Of a stretch of 17,163 nucleotides of DNA, positions 6,019 to 13,179 are shown in pieces. A program made the position numbers and the translations under genes. This stretch comes from Sphingomonadales bacterium. Its GTDB lineage: Bacteria > Pseudomonadota > Alphaproteobacteria > Sphingomonadales > Sphingomonadaceae. The stretch's first letter is position 1. Each line of letters starts with the position of its first letter. The stretch is from assembly GCA_018971065.1 (NCBI GenBank), contig JAGWVC010000084.1, forward strand, positions 1 to 17,163, in the 5' to 3' direction. A model generated the notes under the pieces. It did no database searches, was not told where the DNA came from, and was given only the letters and a program-made list of their open reading frames with translations.

Positions 6019-7251
6019 ATGCCTGAAGCCGACCTGCTGGCGCAGGCCCAGGCGCTTTCGGGCGAGCTTGTCGCGCTGCGCCGGGCCATCCATGCCGAAC
6101 CCGAACTGGGCCTGCACAACCCGAAGACGCGCGACAAGATCCGGCTTGCACTGGCGCACCTGCCGATCACCTGGCGCGAGGGGCCGTCCACCACCGGGCT
6201 GGTCGGCGTGCTCACCGGGCGAAAGCCGGGGCCGGGCCGCCGCGTGCTGCTGCGCGGCGACATGGACGCGCTGCCGATGCCCGAGGATACCGGGCTGGCC
6301 TTCGCCTCCACCATTCCCGGCACCATGCACGCCTGCGGCCACGATGCCCATGTCGCCATGCTGGCCGGCGCCGCCGAACTGCTGGCGGCTCGTGCCGACC
6401 GGTGGAGCGGCGACGTCCTGCTGATGTTCCAGCCCGGCGAGGAAGGCTGGCACGGCGCGCGGTTCATGATCGACGACGGCCTGATCGGCGGTGATTTCGG
6501 CGGCGGCGCGCATGGTGCGTTGCCCGATGCCGCCTTTGCCCTGCATGTCATGCCGAATGCGCCGCACGGGCTGGTGGGCGGCCGGGCCGGGGCACTGCTG
6601 GCTTCGGCCGACATGCTGGACATCACCGTCACCGGCGCCGGCGGCCATGCCTCAATGCCGCACCAGACCCGCGATCCCATTCCTGTCGCCTGCGAGATCG
6701 TCACCGCGCTGCAGGCAATGGTCACCCGCCAGTTCGACGCGCACGATCCGGTCGTCGTCACCATCGCCCGGATCGAGGCCGGTACCACGCACAACGTCAT
6801 CGCCGACAATGCCCGGCTCAAAGGCACGATACGCAGCCTGTCGCCCGGGCACCGCGCCCGGCTGCACGAAGCCGTCACCCGCCTCGCCACCGGCATCGCC
6901 GCCGCGCACGACATGTCGGCCGAGGTGGCGATCACGCAGGGCTTCCCGGTCACGCTGTGCGATCCGCGCGCGGTCGATTTCGGCGAGGCGGTCACCCGCG
7001 ACCTGTTCGGGGCCGAGGCGTTTCGCCGGCTTGATGCCCCGATCATGGGCGCCGAAGATTTTGCCTATGTGCTCGATCTCGTCCCCGGCGCGATGTTCTT
7101 CCTGGGTTTCGCGCCCGAAGGGGATGACTGGAGCCAGTGCTGTGGCATCCACTCGCCGCGGATGATGCTGGACGAAGCGGTGATGCCCCGGGGCGCGGCG
7201 CTGCTGGCGGGGCTGGCCGACCGGTTCCTGGCAGACGGTTTCCCGCAATAG
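6019..7251 (+). CDS. M20D-family amidohydrolase (N-acyl amino acid / hippurate-type hydrolase)
   Basis: This 410-residue cytoplasmic metallohydrolase splits N-acyl or peptide amide bonds; related enzymes act on hippurate, N-acetyl-amino acids or auxin conjugates. The set of metal and catalytic residues is complete: LLRGDMDALPM (77-87), MHACGHDAH (Cys106, His108), QPGEEG (Glu141-Glu142), ALHVMP (His176) and GIHSPRMM (His378). The lid domain carries GAGGHASMPH. ATG 6019 is the only reasonable start, since an upstream ATG at 6003 opens a 7-codon frame. The gap to the preceding transferase gene is 29 bp, so the two may share a transcript. It ends 4 bp from the convergent IclR gene, which may regulate it. 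Substrate unknown. Confidence 0.92.
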   Translation: MPEADLLAQAQALSGELVALRRAIHAEPELGLHNPKTRDKIRLALAHLPITWREGPSTTGLVGVLTGRKPGPGRRVLLRGDMDALPMPEDTGLAFASTIPGTMHACGHDAHVAMLAGAAELLAARADRWSGDVLLMFQPGEEGWHGARFMIDDGLIGGDFGGGAHGALPDAAFALHVMPNAPHGLVGGRAGALLASADMLDITVTGAGGHASMPHQTRDPIPVACEIVTALQAMVTRQFDAHDPVVVTIARIEAGTTHNVIADNARLKGTIRSLSPGHRARLHEAVTRLATGIAAAHDMSAEVAITQGFPVTLCDPRAVDFGEAVTRDLFGAEAFRRLDAPIMGAEDFAYVLDLVPGAMFFLGFAPEGDDWSQCCGIHSPRMMLDEAVMPRGAALLAGLADRFLADGFPQ

Positions 7252-7255
7252 CGGG

Positions 7256-8071
7256 TCAGCGCCCGCGCCACCCCAGCGCCGCCGAAAGCGCTTCGGCTTC
7301 CTCGCGCACCAGCGCGCGCAACGTGCCGAGATCGCCGCCCGCCTGCCAGCGCGAGCTGGGCGCCGCCACCACCAGCGCGCCCAGCACCATGCCTGCGGCG
7401 TCGCGGATCGGCGCGGCGGTGCCGGTCACCCCGTCGGCGGCCTGATCGACAGTCTGCGCGACGCCCTCGTCGCGCGCGCCGGCGATCCGCGCCGCCAGCG
7501 CCGCCTTGCCGGTCTCGCCGGTTGCGGTCAGCGGCTCCGCGCGCAGCCCGGCCAGATAGCGCGCGACCTCCGCCTCGCCGCGCGCCGCCAGCAGGGCGCG
7601 GCCGCCGGCGGTGGCATACAGGGGCCGCCGATCGCCCACCCGCACGGCAAAGCGCACAGCGTTGCGGCTTTCGACCACATCGACATAGGTCATCGTCGCG
7701 CCATCGGCATCGGCAATGGCAAACAGCGCGGTCTCGCCGCTGCGCTCTGCCAGCCGGCGCAGGCCTTCGCGCAGCAGGTCGGGCGTGGAGACCCGCCCGC
7801 GCGCCGCCACCAGCGCGCTGCCCAGGCCATAGGCGCCCGGCCCCAGCCGCCAGGCCCCGTCGCGTGCCTCGACGAAGCGCTCCTCCGCCAGCCCGCGCAA
7901 CAGCGCCGCCAGGCTGCTTTTCGGCGTGTCCAGCACCCGCGCCAGATCGGCCAGTGAAACCGGCGCCTCGGCTGCGCACAGCGCTTCGAGGATGCGGATC
8001 ACCCGCGTCACCGATTGCGGCGCGGCGCGGCGCTCATCGCGTTCGGGCAGTTCGGGCGGGGCGGCGCTCAT
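7256..8071 (-). CDS. IclR-family transcriptional regulator
   Basis: This 271-residue DNA-binding regulator has a winged helix-turn-helix at the N-terminus (SVTRVIRILEALCAAEAPVS, then LADLARVLDTPKSSLAALLR, about residues 20-62) and an IclR effector domain. In the latter, GLRRLAERSGETALFAIAD, RPLYATAGGRALLA and the C-terminal AAPIRDAAGMVLGALVVAAP are typical. Ligands of the family are small carboxylates or aromatic acids; here the ligand is unknown. ATG 8071 is chosen because the helix-turn-helix begins about 20 residues later; a longer frame to 8296 runs through the divergent neighbour. It is divergent from the acyltransferase gene and convergent with the M20 hydrolase gene, either of which may be its target. 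A palindrome lies at 8111-8125. Confidence 0.9.
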   Translation of the reverse strand: MSAAPPELPERDERRAAPQSVTRVIRILEALCAAEAPVSLADLARVLDTPKSSLAALLRGLAEERFVEARDGAWRLGPGAYGLGSALVAARGRVSTPDLLREGLRRLAERSGETALFAIADADGATMTYVDVVESRNAVRFAVRVGDRRPLYATAGGRALLAARGEAEVARYLAGLRAEPLTATGETGKAALAARIAGARDEGVAQTVDQAADGVTGTAAPIRDAAGMVLGALVVAAPSSRWQAGGDLGTLRALVREEAEALSAALGWRGR

Positions 8072-8219
8072 CCCGGCGCCATCCCATGACAATGCGCCGC
8101 GTGCAACCTCGTCCCGCAGCGGGACGCGCAAACACGGTAAACAGACTCTGTCCCGCGCTTGCGCCGTGTCATCCCGGTCCATGCCGCCCTTGTCAGGCGG
8201 CGCAAGGAGAGTCGTCGCC
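8072..8219. promoter_or_regulatory. Divergent intergenic region with a 15-bp palindrome
   Basis: Between the IclR gene and the acyltransferase gene, GTCCCGCAGCGGGAC at 8111-8125 is a perfect palindrome with a central A. The arm GTCCCGC recurs at 8150-8156, and ACAGACTCTGT (8141-8151) is a second odd palindrome. These are good operator candidates for the IclR protein, which usually binds its own promoter. AAGGAGA at 8204-8210 is the ribosome site of the acyltransferase. Confidence 0.5.
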
Positions 8220-9293
8220 ATGAACAGCGCCAGCCTGCGGAAGCCCGCAAGCCACCCCGGAAACCGCCTCGTCGCTGTCGACGGGCTGCGCGGCATCGCC
8301 GCGATCTGCGTCGCGCTGATGCACGCGCATATCGAATGGACCCCGGTCTGGCGCGGCTATCTGGCGGTCGATTTCTTCTTCATCCTCTCGGGCTTCGTCA
8401 TCGCCCGCGCCTATGAACCGCGCTTCGCCGCCGGGCTTTCGGTGCGCGAATACGCGATGCAGCGCATCGAACGGCTCTATCCGCTGCTGCTGATCGGCAG
8501 TGTGATGGGCCTGTGCGTGTGGCTGTGGGGCTATGGCACCTTCCATCCCAAGAGCCAGGCCGACCTGATGCGCGCGCTGTTCGGCCAGTTCGCGATGATC
8601 CCCTACCTGTCCACTGCCAGTTCGCTGGCGTTCGACGCGGCGCTGTGGTCGATCAGTTTCGAACTGCTCGCCAACGTCATTCATGCCGTGCTCTATCCGC
8701 GCCTGTCGAACCGCAGCCTGCTGGTGCTGATGGGGCTGGCGTTCCTGCTGCTGGCCCGCATGGACATGCGCTTCGGCTCGCTCAACGTCGGCTGGGCGGC
8801 GGATTCGGCGCTTGGCGGCCTGGGCCGGGTGCTGTTCGGCTTCTTCTTCGGCGTGCTGCTGTGCCGCACCGAGGCGATGTGGAAGCCGCTGGTTCCCAGC
8901 CTGCCGTTCTGGGTGATCGGCGTGGTGCTGACCATCGTTGCCAACATGCCGCTGCCCTCGCACGCCAACCACTTCGTCAGCGAAGCCTATGACCTGATCG
9001 TGGTCACCGCCGTGCTGCCGGCGCTGGTCGTGCTGGGCATCAACGCCACCGGCGGCGGCCGGCTGGCCCTGGCGCTGGGCGTGCTGTCGTTCCCGATCTA
9101 CGCGATCCACGTGCCGGTGGTCGATGGCCTGCGCATGGCCGGCTTCTCGCTGGGCTTCCGGCTTGGCGCCGTGGCCGTGCTGGCGGTCGCCGCCTGGGCG
9201 CTGGGCCGCTATGTCGATGAACCGCTCAACGCCTGGCGCCGCGCCGCCCGCAAGCGCGGCCGGCCGATCCGGGCAACCGCGCAACCGGCCTGA
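8220..9293 (+). CDS. Acyltransferase-3 family membrane protein
   Basis: This 357-residue inner-membrane protein belongs to the OafA/ExoZ-like acyltransferases that put acetyl or other acyl groups on surface polysaccharides, lipids or small molecules. The N-terminus shows VAVDGLRGIAAICVALMHAH with the conserved His, then YLAVDFFFILSGFVIARAYE and the RIERLYP (RxxRLxP) motif. About nine or ten hydrophobic helices follow. WSISFELLANV is the usual WSxxxEExxY-like segment and SFPIYAIHVPV the C-terminal motif. There is no extra soluble domain. The start is supported by AAGGAGA 9 bases upstream. The tail (RRAARKRGRPIRA) is basic and cytoplasmic. The acceptor is unknown; no polysaccharide genes are nearby. 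Confidence 0.92.
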   Translation: MNSASLRKPASHPGNRLVAVDGLRGIAAICVALMHAHIEWTPVWRGYLAVDFFFILSGFVIARAYEPRFAAGLSVREYAMQRIERLYPLLLIGSVMGLCVWLWGYGTFHPKSQADLMRALFGQFAMIPYLSTASSLAFDAALWSISFELLANVIHAVLYPRLSNRSLLVLMGLAFLLLARMDMRFGSLNVGWAADSALGGLGRVLFGFFFGVLLCRTEAMWKPLVPSLPFWVIGVVLTIVANMPLPSHANHFVSEAYDLIVVTAVLPALVVLGINATGGGRLALALGVLSFPIYAIHVPVVDGLRMAGFSLGFRLGAVAVLAVAAWALGRYVDEPLNAWRRAARKRGRPIRATAQPA

Positions 9294-9311
9294 TTCAACG
9301 GTTACTCCCGT

Positions 9312-9353
9312 GACGCCGCGTCGGTCTCCGGCGCGGCGTCGTGGCGCGTTTTG
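9312..9353 (+). terminator. Intrinsic terminator of the acyltransferase gene
   Basis: GACGCCGCG (9312-9320) pairs with CGCGGCGTC (9332-9340). The inner bases extend the stem to about 13 bp (one G-U wobble) with a 3-base loop. A short GTTTT follows at 9349-9353. It lies 18 bp after the stop. The T run is short and separated from the stem by 8 bases, so efficiency is uncertain. Confidence 0.6.
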
Positions 9354-9415
9354 GAGTCAGGTGGAACACCGGACGACTCGGAAAAGGCGACAAGCCGGAA
9401 ACCGGCGTGTGCGGA

Positions 9416-10180
9416 TCAGGCCGAGCCCATGTAGCGGCCGCCGTTGACGCTGATGGTCTGGCCGGTGATGTAGCCGGCATCGGGCGACGCCAGATAGGCG
9501 CAGGCGGCGGCAATGTCCTCGCCGGTGCCCAGGCGGCCCACCGGAATGGTCTTGCCGAACGCCGCCATGTCGAGGTTGGTGGCGCGGCGCAGCATCGGCG
9601 TGTCGATCGATCCCGGCGGCACCATATTGAAGGTCACCCCGCTCTTGCCGAATTCCAGCGCCAGCGCCTTGGTCAGCCCCAGCAGGCCGCCCTTGGTGGC
9701 GACATAGTGCGCCTGGCTGGGCGATCCGCTCTGCGTGGACGACGAGGTGATGTTGATCACCCGGCCCCAGCCGGCGTCCAGCATCGCCGGCAGCATCTCG
9801 CGGATGCACAGGTGCGGGCCGGTCAGGTTGATGCGCAGCATCTGGTCCCACTTCTCGTGGTCCACGTCGAAATACTTCACGTGCGGGCCGATGCCGGCAT
9901 TGTTGACCAGGATGCTGATCGCGCCGAACGCCGCGCGGGTTTCATCCGCCGCCGTCTTGATCGCCGCTTCGTTCGAGCAATCGACGGTCAGCGCGATGGC
10001 GGTGTCGCCGGCGTCGGTGATGATCTTCACCGTCTCGGCCGCGCCGGCGGCGTCGATGTCCCACACCGCCACTTTTGCCCCGTCGCGGGCAAAGCGCACG
10101 GCGATCGACCGGCCCATGCCGGAGCCGGCGCCGGTGACAACGGCAACCTTGTCGTTCAGCGGTGCGGGGATCATCTTCAT
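9416..10180 (-). CDS. Short-chain dehydrogenase/reductase (SDR)
   Basis: This 254-residue NAD(P)-dependent oxidoreductase is of classical SDR type. The nucleotide motif is TGAGSGMG (16-23). Asp41 ends the second strand (VAVWDID), which points to NAD rather than NADP. NNAG is at 93-96 and Asn118 in LRINLTG. The catalytic residues are Ser146 (ITSSSTQSG), Tyr159 and Lys163 (YVATK). The C-terminal SVNGGRYMGSA is the usual end of the beta-ketoacyl-reductase-like subfamily. The residue after the catalytic helix is VPPGSIDTPM instead of the more common NPG. The start ATG 10180 has GAGGAGA 7 bases upstream. Substrate unknown; no pathway neighbours are evident. Confidence 0.92.
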   Translation of the reverse strand: MKMIPAPLNDKVAVVTGAGSGMGRSIAVRFARDGAKVAVWDIDAAGAAETVKIITDAGDTAIALTVDCSNEAAIKTAADETRAAFGAISILVNNAGIGPHVKYFDVDHEKWDQMLRINLTGPHLCIREMLPAMLDAGWGRVINITSSSTQSGSPSQAHYVATKGGLLGLTKALALEFGKSGVTFNMVPPGSIDTPMLRRATNLDMAAFGKTIPVGRLGTGEDIAAACAYLASPDAGYITGQTISVNGGRYMGSA

Positions 10181-10309
10181 CGGCCGTCTCCTCGGTGGGC
10201 GACGGGATGCATCGCCGGTTTCAAGCCCGGCTCATAGCCCCCGCGCCCGCCGCGAAACAATGCGCGGGTCAACCGCACCGACGATGTTCGCAGGCCCGCG
10301 CGTGCCGGT

Positions 10310-11170
10310 CTACATCCCGTCTACGCTCTTGCTGACCAGCACGTTCACCGCCACGCGGCGGTTCTGCGCCTTGCCTTCGGGGGTGTCGTTGCTGGCCAGC
10401 GGGTCGGCCGTCGCCATGCCGGTCGGTGTCAGCATTCGCCACGGCTTCCAGTGGCAGGCCTGCTGCAGGTAGTTGATCACACTGCCGGCGCGCTTTTCGC
10501 TCAGCGCCTGGTTCACGTCGTCGCTGCCGGTCGAATCGGTATAGCCCACCACCAGCATCAGCGCGTTCTCGGTCGCCTCGGCGGTGGCGGCGGTGGCGCA
10601 AAGGTCGGCCTTGGCGCGGGCGCTCAGCACCGCCTTGCCGCTGTCGAAATAGACGTTCGCGGTGCTCTTGATGTTGTACTTGTCGATATCGGCCATGCGC
10701 CCGCGCAGCGCCTGGGTGGCGGCGGTCTGCTCGTCGAACTGTTGTGATGTGCCGTTGCGGATCATGTTGGCCATCTTCAGGTCGTTGCCCTTGAAGGTGA
10801 TCTGGCCCGCTACCAGCCCGCCTTCGGCCTGAAGCGTCTTCACTGCCACCGGCAGGCCGTTCAGCAGCGCTTCGGGGCCGAACTTGCCGCCGGTGCCGAA
10901 CAGGCCCTGGCTGCCCTTGATCCGCGTCGCTTCGGTGATGGTGATCACCGTGGCGGTGCCGTCGGCGCTGGTCACCTTCAACTTGTCGCCATGACGCGCG
11001 GAGATGATACCCTTGATTTCAGGTCCGGCGGGAAGGGCGGCGGCCGGAACGGAGCCGTTCACGGTGATGGCGGGATCGGCCGGGGCGGCCTGCGGCAATT
11101 CCTGCGCCAGCGCGGCAGCCGGAATGGCGGCCGCGATGATCAGCGCCAGCCGGATGGGATCGAAACGCAT
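10310..11170 (-). CDS. Exported OmpA-family protein with an N-terminal DUF5666-like domain
   Basis: This 286-residue protein starts at ATG 11170, with AGGAG 6 bases upstream. Residues 1-22 are a signal peptide (hydrophobic ALIIAAAIPAAALA, cleavage before Gln23). Residues about 52-145 form a beta-rich domain (IKGIISARHGDKLKVTSADG, then VITITEATRIKG) that resembles DUF5666-type domains; this is a tentative match. Residues about 172-280 are an OmpA peptidoglycan-binding domain (NVYFDSGKAVLSARA, GYTDSTGSDDVNQALSEKRA), with the diaminopimelate-binding Asp212 and Arg227 present. No lipobox is seen, so it should be periplasmic and bind peptidoglycan non-covalently. It lies 119 bp downstream of a kinase-fold gene on the same strand. 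Confidence 0.88.
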   Translation of the reverse strand: MRFDPIRLALIIAAAIPAAALAQELPQAAPADPAITVNGSVPAAALPAGPEIKGIISARHGDKLKVTSADGTATVITITEATRIKGSQGLFGTGGKFGPEALLNGLPVAVKTLQAEGGLVAGQITFKGNDLKMANMIRNGTSQQFDEQTAATQALRGRMADIDKYNIKSTANVYFDSGKAVLSARAKADLCATAATAEATENALMLVVGYTDSTGSDDVNQALSEKRAGSVINYLQQACHWKPWRMLTPTGMATADPLASNDTPEGKAQNRRVAVNVLVSKSVDGM

Positions 11171-11220
11171 TGTCAGCTCCTTGAATGGCATCGATTGCTT
11201 TCTGCGCGGGCTTGCTGTCT

Positions 11221-11260
11221 GCCGCATGAACATCGTACGTGCAACGATGCCGCGTGCGGC
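11221..11260. repeat. Nested inverted repeats upstream of the OmpA-family gene
   Basis: GCCGCA (11221-11226) pairs with TGCGGC (11255-11260), and inside it CATCGT (11231-11236) pairs with ACGATG (11244-11249). The two stems are separated by small internal loops of 4 and 5 bases and the apical loop is 7 bases. No T run follows on either strand. It could be a leader structure, a U-less terminator of the kinase-fold gene, or an operator. Confidence 0.5.
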
Positions 11261-11288
11261 CATTGCGTGCGGATCGTGCGCCGAGCCG

Positions 11289-12572
11289 TCAGAATTCCCC
11301 GCGCGCATAGCGGCCCAGATCGCGCCGCGCCCACATGTTCAGCAGCGCGATCGTCACCTTCAACTGCACCCGCGCGGTCTCGTTGACGGTGAACACCGGA
11401 TCGAAACGGTCGGCGGCAAGGCCGGGGTCGGGCACTTCGCGCAGGATCGCCGGCGGTGCCGTGGTCATGTGCAGCGCCGATAGCATCACGTGCATTTCCA
11501 CATGCTGTTCCAGCACCTGCCGGTCTATCGCCGGTCCGCCCGTGCGGGCATATTCGACGGTGAACAGGTCCAGCAGTTCGCCCAGGTGCCGGTCATGCGT
11601 CTCCGGCTCCGCCGCGCCGATGCAGCCCCAGATCGACGACGCCACCGACATCTGGCCGACGCTGCCCCAGTCGATCAGCCCGGCCTGCAATGTCCCGTCC
11701 GGTTCGCGCCAGAACCACGCGTTGTCGATGTTCGCGTTCATGTGGCACAGCGCCAGCAGCTCGGGGCGCGAATGGAGATGGCGTACGATCGCCTCCTGCC
11801 GTTCCGCCGCCCGCAGCGCATCGGCGCGGAACCCCGCCAGGAACGCGCGGTCGGCAATGTGCGGCGGTGCCAGATGCGGGTATTGCAGGATGAATTCGGC
11901 CAGCCGGTTGATCCGCTTCGCCAGCAGTTCCGGATCGAAGCGCGGACGGCGGGCGAGCATCGCTTCCAGGTCGAACGGGAAGTCCCGCGCCACCTGCTCG
12001 CCCAGCCGGCCGGCCTTGTGCGCGCCCGATAGCCGCGCCAGGTTGGTGACCAGCGCGCGGTAGTGCGCCGGGGCGTCGGACAGCATGTGGTCCATGCATT
12101 TGGGATGATGCGGCTCGATCGTGCCGGCGCCATAGGCAATGCGTTCGGTGATGAGGATGCCGGTCAGCGTGTCCTGCGCGATGTCGGCAAAATAGCACTT
12201 CGGCACTGCTACCGGGAAGCCGGGATCGCGCGACAGGTTGGCCAGGCGCACTTCGGGGGGCATGTGATAGCGGCCGCCGTCGCGCACCGGGTCGGCGAAA
12301 TTGCGCGAGAACTTCACGAACAGGTCGCGCGACAGGCCTGCGCTATCGTGCGCATAAGCCACTGTTAGCAGTGCCTTGACGCCGGTGCCTCCCAGCATCC
12401 ATTCGTCCAGCCGGGTGATGGCGGTGACGCGGTTATCCGCCCCCAGCGCCCCGCTGGCCTGAAACGCGCGCGTCAGGAATTCGGCCCCGCCGGCCAGCAG
12501 CGCCGCAGGGTGCGCGGGAAACTCCAGCCCCGACAGGTCGCCCCGTGCCCGGTCGATAGCAGCAATCGTCAT
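11289..12572 (-). CDS. Aminoglycoside-phosphotransferase-fold protein with altered catalytic loop
   Basis: This 427-residue protein has the APH/choline-kinase fold. Lys87 in LFVKFSRNF is the ATP lysine. VPKCYFADIAQDTLTGILITERI is the usual beta-4/beta-5 hinge region. The catalytic loop reads HMNANIDN (277-284) where active members have HGDxxxxN, so the base Asp is Asn279. The metal-binding Asp301 is kept in LIDWGSVGQ. A phosphotransferase without the base Asp may be inactive, bind ligand only, or use a different chemistry. ATG 12572 overlaps the stop of the upstream DUF2322 gene by one base (TGATG), so the two are coupled. No resistance function should be assumed. Confidence 0.8.
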   Translation of the reverse strand: MTIAAIDRARGDLSGLEFPAHPAALLAGGAEFLTRAFQASGALGADNRVTAITRLDEWMLGGTGVKALLTVAYAHDSAGLSRDLFVKFSRNFADPVRDGGRYHMPPEVRLANLSRDPGFPVAVPKCYFADIAQDTLTGILITERIAYGAGTIEPHHPKCMDHMLSDAPAHYRALVTNLARLSGAHKAGRLGEQVARDFPFDLEAMLARRPRFDPELLAKRINRLAEFILQYPHLAPPHIADRAFLAGFRADALRAAERQEAIVRHLHSRPELLALCHMNANIDNAWFWREPDGTLQAGLIDWGSVGQMSVASSIWGCIGAAEPETHDRHLGELLDLFTVEYARTGGPAIDRQVLEQHVEMHVMLSALHMTTAPPAILREVPDPGLAADRFDPVFTVNETARVQLKVTIALLNMWARRDLGRYARGEF

Positions 12573-12916
12573 CAGCCCTCGCCGGCGATCACATCGATCC
12601 GCAGCGCCGGGCCGCCCGCGACGATGGCCAGCAACCGATCGACGTTGGGGTGCGCGCCCGGCCGGTTGCGGGCATCGGCGACATGTTCGCCGAACACCGC
12701 CAGGCCGTGTTCGGCCGCCGCCGCATCCAGCGCGCCGAAGCACTGCTTCAGGTACTGGTAGACCGCCACAGAACCCTGCTTGCCCGGCTGGTTCTCGATG
12801 CTGCCCACCACCGTGCCGGCCGGGTCGATCAGGTCGATCCGCGCTACCCCGGTGATCGGCGGCAATTGCGCGAGGTTATCCTTGAAGCTTGCGCCCGGTT
12901 GAATCGTCGCTGCCAT
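12572..12916 (-). CDS. DUF2322-family protein
   Basis: This 114-residue soluble protein has no signal peptide or membrane segment. The features I recognise as DUF2322-like are FKDNLAQLPPITGVARIDL (11-29), the centre IENQPGKQGSVAVYQYL, and GLAVFGEHVADARNRPGAHPN followed by VDRLLAIV. Function is unestablished for this family. It starts at ATG 12916 with AAGGTGG upstream. Its stop TGA shares one base with the start of the kinase-fold gene, so the pair is almost certainly translated together and may act together. The family name is from memory of the motif and not confirmed by search. Confidence 0.65.
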   Translation of the reverse strand: MAATIQPGASFKDNLAQLPPITGVARIDLIDPAGTVVGSIENQPGKQGSVAVYQYLKQCFGALDAAAAEHGLAVFGEHVADARNRPGAHPNVDRLLAIVAGGPALRIDVIAGEG

Positions 12917-12994
12917 GTTCCACCTTCCGCGATGCGTGTCCGGCGGCGCTGTAGCGGCTTGCGCACCGGGCGCAATCCGGCCTGTGCCGGACGC

Positions 12995-13026
12995 AAAAAA
13001 AGGCCGGAGCGGCTGGCTCCGGCCTT
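12995..13026 (-). terminator. Intrinsic terminator of the glnK-amtB transcript
   Basis: AAGGCCGGAGC (13000-13010) and GCTCCGGCCTT (13016-13026) form a perfect 11-bp stem with a 5-base loop. On the minus strand it is followed directly by seven U (13001-12995). This is a textbook Rho-independent terminator, 154 bp after the amtB stop and upstream of the DUF2322 gene. Confidence 0.93.
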
Positions 13027-13172
13027 AGTGTGTTCGCAGGAGGAACGTCGGATGGCGGGACCGGGGAGGGAGGAGAGGAGGAGGAACCCCCGATCCCGCC
13101 AAACTGGGAAACTGGTGCCGAAAACCCTCGGCGGGGGGTGGGGCGTCGCGGAAGTGTCCTCCCGCGACGCCC
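12995..13172 (-). ncRNA. Candidate 3'-UTR small RNA with anti-Shine-Dalgarno loops
   Basis: Downstream of amtB the minus strand carries a run of hairpins. An 11-bp stem lies at 13141-13172. A 5-bp stem lies at 13117-13132. A 14-bp stem with one G-U pair (arms 13088-13101 and 13053-13066) has a 21-base all-pyrimidine loop after its first G, holding CCUCCUCCU and CUCCUCCCU. A small hairpin (13032-13046) has the loop CUCCUGC. Then comes the terminator at 13000-13026. Loops with CCUCC can base-pair with Shine-Dalgarno sequences, as in the alphaproteobacterial CCUCCUCCC-loop RNAs. The 5' end and any promoter or processing site are unknown, so the left boundary is a guess. Confidence 0.5.
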
Positions 13173-13179
13173 GGGGTAC

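Noticed and set aside
6003..6026. Seven-codon frame before the M20 hydrolase, as a possible leader peptide
   Set aside because: It has no good ribosome site, no repeated codon for attenuation and no terminator-like structure nearby; probably chance.
4802..6151. Minus-strand open frame of 449 codons across the second transferase gene
   Set aside because: Antisense to a recognised gene and of low-complexity Arg/Gln/Ala composition.
7242..7255. CCCGC-AATA-GCGGG hairpin at the convergent ends of the M20 and IclR genes
   Set aside because: A 5-bp stem with no T run on either side is too weak to call a terminator.
8072..8296. Upstream extension of the IclR reading frame to 8296
   Set aside because: It would overlap the divergent acyltransferase gene and its ribosome site; the added residues show no IclR homology.
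11171..11308. Upstream extension of the OmpA-family gene to 11308
   Set aside because: The signal peptide begins at ATG 11170 with a good ribosome site; the extension overlaps the kinase-fold gene and hides the signal peptide.
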